Shown here: positions 60,690-64,000 of the stretch, piece after piece
How positions within the stretch are numbered: position 1 is the first letter of the stretch
Layout of the letters: each line of letters opens with the position of its first letter
Source of the DNA: Fibrobacter sp.
GTDB lineage: Bacteria; Fibrobacterota; Fibrobacteria; Fibrobacterales; Fibrobacteraceae
Direction: 5' to 3'
Length of the DNA: 64,000 bases
Assembly (NCBI GenBank): GCA_017412605.1
Contig: JAFPWY010000012.1
Span: 62,001-126,000 of the forward strand
Notes under the pieces: model-generated
The model's database searches: none
Told to the model about the DNA's origin: nothing
What the model saw: only the letters and a program-made list of their open reading frames with translations
Position numbers and translations under genes: made by a program

Positions 60690-63209
60690 ATGTCCGATAT
60701 CAACGGTATTTTTTCGGCTAAGGCGAAGGCTGTGTTGCAGGCGGCGCGTATGGCGGCGCATAACCTGAGCAGCGACAGCATCACGGTTGAACATCTTCTG
60801 CTCGGTCTTGTGCGCGAGGAATCCGGCTATGCAGCCGAGACGCTCCGCGCACTTAAGGTGAACCTGAGCGACCTGGGCGAGACTGTCCAGCGTTCCCTTT
60901 CGACGAACGGCGGACTCATGACCATCGGCGGCGACAAGCGCGGCGGTCTCCTCTCCTTTACGGCCCGGACAAAGGCCATCCTCTTCAATGCGGCTAAGCT
61001 GGCGAAGAACGAGGGCGACCAGTATATCGGCCCGGAACACTTGATGCTTGCCATTCTCCAGCAGACCGACACTCCGGCTGCGGCAACGCTTTCTACATAC
61101 AACGTTACTTTTGACAACTATCTTGAAATGCTCCAGCAGATCAAGAGCAAGAATGTCGACCCCTCTACGATGGACGTGGATAGGAACGTCCCGCCCATGA
61201 TGCGCAACGAACCGAGATCCTCTGCTACGACGGCGTCCAAGTCCAAAACCCCGATACTTGAACATTTTGGCCGTGACTTGACGGCCATGGCCCGTGCGGG
61301 CAAACTCGATCCGATTATCGGCCGCGAGGCGGAAATCGAACGCCTTATCCAGATTCTTTGCCGTCGCAAGAAGAACAACCCGGCGCTTATCGGTGAACCG
61401 GGCGTGGGCAAGACCGCGATTGTCGAAGGACTTGCGCAAAAGATTGTACAGAAGAAGATTCCTGACTTGCTGGCGAACAAGCGCGTGGTCACGCTGGACG
61501 TGGCCGCCATGGTGGCCGGCACTAAGTACCGTGGGCAGTTCGAGGAACGCGTGAAGGGCCTTATCATGGAACTCCAGCGCGTTGGCAACTCGGTAATCCT
61601 TTTCATTGACGAACTGCATACGATTGTGGGCGCAGGTGGCTCCGAGGGCAGCCTTGACGCTTCCAACATTTTCAAGCCGGCGCTTGCCCGTGGCGAACTC
61701 CAGTGCATCGGTGCGACGACCATCGACGAATACCGCAAGTACATCGAGAAGGATGCCGCCCTGGAACGCCGTTTCCAGACGATCATCGTGAACCCGCCCA
61801 ATTCCGAGGATTCCGTCCTTATCTTGGAGGGCTTGCGCGCGAAATATGAACAGCACCACAACGTGCATTACACGCCGGACGCCGTCCGTGCGGCGGTCAC
61901 CCTCGCCGAACGCTACATCAGCGAACGTTTCTTGCCGGACAAGGCCATCGACGTGCTGGACGAGGCTGGTGCCCGCGTCCGTCTCGATTCCATCAAGGTC
62001 CCCGATGACTTGAAGCAGATGGAGGAGGAACTGGTCAAGACGAACCAGCTGAAGGACGAATGCATTGCAAACCAGCTGTACGAAGAGGCTGCAAAGCATC
62101 GCGACAAGGCTGAGGAACTGGAAAAGAGCATTGCTGACCGCAAGAGTTCTTTGGCTGAAGATGCCAAGGCCAACACGCCTGTAGTCGACGAAAATGTTAT
62201 CCGTGATGTCATCAGCAAGATGACGGGGATTCCCGTGAGCCGCCTTGCTGGTGAGGAAGCGCAGAAACTTTTGCACCTTGGCGAGGAAATCAAGCAGCGC
62301 GTCATTGGCCAGGACCAGGCCGTCGATGCGATTGTCAAGTCCATTCGCCGTACCCGAGCCGGAATCCGCAGCAGCAAGCGCCCGATGGGCAGCTTCCTTT
62401 TCCTTGGGCCTACAGGTGTGGGCAAGACGGAACTTGCGAAGGTGCTGAGCCTGAGCCTTTTCGGCAGCGAAGATTCCATGATCCGTATCGACATGAGCGA
62501 GTACATGGAAAAGCACAGCATCAGCCGCTTGATCGGTGCGCCTCCGGGATATGTGGGCTACGAGGAAGGCGGCGGACAGCTCACCGAGAAGGTGCGCAAG
62601 CATCCGTATTCCGTTGTGCTGCTCGACGAAATCGAGAAGGCCCACCCGGACATCTACAACCTTCTGTTGCAGATTCTCGATGACGGCATTTTGACGGACA
62701 GCTATGGCCGCAAGATCAACTTCAAGAATACTATCATCATCATGACGAGCAACGCCGGCGCGCGCGAAGTGCGCCACAGCAGTGGTATGGGATTTACCAA
62801 GATGGGGGAGACCGACGACTACGACCGCATGGAAGCTGCCATCAGGGACGAAGTCAAGCGCGTGTTCTCTCCGGAATTCCTGAACCGTATCGATGAACAG
62901 ATTGTGTTCCGCCCGCTTTCGAAGAAGGACTTGGTCTCGGTGGTGGATATCCAGATGGGGTTCTTGCAGAAGAACATTTCCGATCGCGGCATCCTGCTGG
63001 AAATCAGCCAGGAGGCGAAGGAACTCATTGTGAACCACAATTACGATTCCGCACTGGGTGCTCGTCCCATCCGCCGTTCCATCCAGAGTCTCGTGGAAGA
63101 CGAGATTGCCGAAGGGCTCCTGCTTGGGAAACTCCATGACTTCACGACAATATCCATCGGAGTCGAGGACGGTAAACTCAAGTTCACTTCCGAGGCGCTG
63201 CCCAGTTAG
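60690..63209 (+). CDS. clpC: ClpC-type AAA+ unfoldase
   Basis: 839 aa. Two N-terminal Clp repeats (KAVLQAARMAAHNLSSDSIT; LFNAAKLAKNEGDQYIGPEH), AAA-1 with GEPGVGKTAIVEGLA and GTKYRGQFEERVKG, a UVR-like coiled middle region (LKQMEEELVKTNQLKDECIA), and AAA-2 with GPTGVGKTELAKVL. The ClpC rather than ClpB call rests on the short middle domain. Delivers substrates to ClpP. Starts one nt after the lolD stop. Confidence 0.93.
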   Translation: MSDINGIFSAKAKAVLQAARMAAHNLSSDSITVEHLLLGLVREESGYAAETLRALKVNLSDLGETVQRSLSTNGGLMTIGGDKRGGLLSFTARTKAILFNAAKLAKNEGDQYIGPEHLMLAILQQTDTPAAATLSTYNVTFDNYLEMLQQIKSKNVDPSTMDVDRNVPPMMRNEPRSSATTASKSKTPILEHFGRDLTAMARAGKLDPIIGREAEIERLIQILCRRKKNNPALIGEPGVGKTAIVEGLAQKIVQKKIPDLLANKRVVTLDVAAMVAGTKYRGQFEERVKGLIMELQRVGNSVILFIDELHTIVGAGGSEGSLDASNIFKPALARGELQCIGATTIDEYRKYIEKDAALERRFQTIIVNPPNSEDSVLILEGLRAKYEQHHNVHYTPDAVRAAVTLAERYISERFLPDKAIDVLDEAGARVRLDSIKVPDDLKQMEEELVKTNQLKDECIANQLYEEAAKHRDKAEELEKSIADRKSSLAEDAKANTPVVDENVIRDVISKMTGIPVSRLAGEEAQKLLHLGEEIKQRVIGQDQAVDAIVKSIRRTRAGIRSSKRPMGSFLFLGPTGVGKTELAKVLSLSLFGSEDSMIRIDMSEYMEKHSISRLIGAPPGYVGYEEGGGQLTEKVRKHPYSVVLLDEIEKAHPDIYNLLLQILDDGILTDSYGRKINFKNTIIIMTSNAGAREVRHSSGMGFTKMGETDDYDRMEAAIRDEVKRVFSPEFLNRIDEQIVFRPLSKKDLVSVVDIQMGFLQKNISDRGILLEISQEAKELIVNHNYDSALGARPIRRSIQSLVEDEIAEGLLLGKLHDFTTISIGVEDGKLKFTSEALPS

Positions 63210-63210
63210 T

Positions 63211-63224
63211 TTTTTTCTATCTTT
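63211..63224 (+). promoter_or_regulatory. TTTTTTCTATCTTTG promoter element of adk
   Basis: Contains TATCTTTG, an exact TAnnTTTG, 39 nt before the ATG, directly after the clpC stop; separates adk from the upstream run. Confidence 0.6.
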
Positions 63225-63263
63225 GTTCCCGAATTTCAACAATCAAACCCAAGAGGTCTAACA

Positions 63264-63920
63264 ATGGCTAAAATTCCTGCAGTCCTTATCTTTGGCGCAC
63301 CGGGTTCCGGCAAGGGTACCGTCGGCGCAAAGCTCGCTGCTACCACTTCCCTCAAGCACATTTCCACGGGTGACATCTTCCGTGGCATTGCTCCTTCCAG
63401 CGAATCCGGCAAGCTCCTCGCTTCTTACTCCAGCAAGGGCCTTTTGGTTCCGGACGAAGCCACTGTCGAAATCTTCGGCCGCTTCATTGAAGGCCTCATC
63501 AATACGAACAAGGTAAACCCGGATAAGGACACCCTCCTCCTCGACGGTATTCCCCGCACGGTCGCCCAGGTCAAGCTCATCGAATCCGTTGTCGACGTGA
63601 AGCACATTTTTGTGCTCGACATCAAGGACGAGAAGACCATCGTGGCCCGCCTCCTGAACCGTGCCAAGATCGAAGGCCGCAAGGACGACGCCGACGAAGC
63701 CGTCATCAAGAACCGTCTCAAGGTTTACAAGGAATCTACCGCCAAGGTTCTCGGCAAGTACAGCAAGTCCATCATCAGCCGCATCAACGGCGACAACACC
63801 CCGGACGAAGTCTTCTGCGACACCCTCGCTGCCTACGTGAAGTTCTGCAAGTCTGCTTGCAAGTGCACGAAGGCCTGCAAGAAGGCTCCGGCCAAGAAGA
63901 CTGTTAAAAAAGCCAAGTAA
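63264..63920 (+). CDS. adk: Adenylate kinase with Cys/Lys-rich C-terminal tail
   Basis: 218 aa. P-loop FGAPGSGKGTVGAKLA, NMP-binding HISTGDIFR and GIPRTVAQ, and the LID region LNRAKIEGRKDDADEAVIKN, which is short and lacks the zinc-finger Cys. Interconverts AMP, ADP and ATP. The last 30 residues (FCKSACKCTKACKKAPAKKT and more Lys) are unlike normal adenylate kinases and resemble histone-like basic tails with four Cys. GAGG Shine-Dalgarno. The kinase call is firm; the tail is unexplained. Confidence 0.93.
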   Translation: MAKIPAVLIFGAPGSGKGTVGAKLAATTSLKHISTGDIFRGIAPSSESGKLLASYSSKGLLVPDEATVEIFGRFIEGLINTNKVNPDKDTLLLDGIPRTVAQVKLIESVVDVKHIFVLDIKDEKTIVARLLNRAKIEGRKDDADEAVIKNRLKVYKESTAKVLGKYSKSIISRINGDNTPDEVFCDTLAAYVKFCKSACKCTKACKKAPAKKTVKKAK

Positions 63921-63934
63921 GGCGTGTGTCGCGA

Positions 63935-63999
63935 CGGCAAGCTAGCTTGCCGGCATGACCGAGCCGATTGGCTTGCGTCACGAAGTGACGCCAGGCCAA
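63935..63999. repeat. Two palindromic hairpins at the window end
   Basis: CGGCAAGCTAGCTTGCCG (perfect 18-nt palindrome, 63935-63952) and a stem TTGGC-TT-GCGTCAC-GAA-GTGACGC-CAG-GCCAA (63969-63999). Likely part of an intergenic repeat continuing beyond the window. Confidence 0.6.
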
Positions 64000-64000
64000 G

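Overview
The window looks like a chromosomal segment of a Fibrobacter-type bacterium (Fibrobacterota, a gut fibre degrader). Evidence: serine-run linkers (SSSS) in nearly every exported protein, lipoproteins with a phenylalanine/tryptophan-rich lipobox (LFWASC type), a circularly permuted GH16 glucanase closely resembling the F. succinogenes lichenase, a protein with the Fibrobacter major paralogous domain, a TIGR02147-type regulator, and GH9, GH10 and CE15 plant-cell-wall enzymes. Housekeeping genes are GC-rich; the lipoprotein cluster is less so. No rRNA, tRNA, CRISPR array or insertion sequence was recognised.

Layout. 1-1553: 3'-truncated RelA/SpoT gene (minus). 1661-16816: a 15-kb minus-strand cluster of 16 small paralogous lipoproteins and two near-identical radical SAM/SPASM enzymes, with a likely promoter near 16810 and an intrinsic terminator at 1661-1684. 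This appears to be a much expanded version of the 'rSAM/lipoprotein' pairing known from Bacteroidota. The lipoproteins share an almost invariant signal peptide. Their mature parts are mosaics of Ser-rich linkers, Tyr-Gly motifs (PLYGV, AKYGV, PAYGV) and Cys-(Asp/Ser)-Asp-Gly modules. 17000-24406: CE15 esterase, purL, ogt and an acyltransferase. 24408-29129: a GLUG/InlB-repeat surface protein and PPi-dependent phosphofructokinase. 29565-33649: a small membrane protein, an outer-membrane protein and a CapD/PglF-like sugar-nucleotide dehydratase. 33802-37000: TIGR02147-type regulator with a large lipoprotein. 37094-47241: leuB, GH10, a Cys-rich lipoprotein, xerD, GH16, a collagen-like lipoprotein and GH9. 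47282-51581: a CotH-like kinase and purB.

51923-56830 is a second candidate peptide-modification locus. A Ser-rich lipoprotein is translationally coupled to a SPASM radical SAM enzyme. A 19-residue acidic peptide gene with its own promoter, Shine-Dalgarno and terminator follows convergently. Beyond it lies an amidoligase pair (glutamate-cysteine-ligase-like plus RimK-like ATP-grasp). 57144-63920 is a plus-strand run: lysS, lolC/E, lolD, clpC, adk.

Other structure: degenerate heptanucleotide tandem arrays fill gene junctions, several abutting stop codons. Two 40-nt palindromes share a loop but have different, self-complementary arms. A TAnnTTTG-like element (the Bacteroidota -7 box) precedes many genes at about 25-60 nt from the start. 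All functional calls come from reading motifs by eye; no database search was run.
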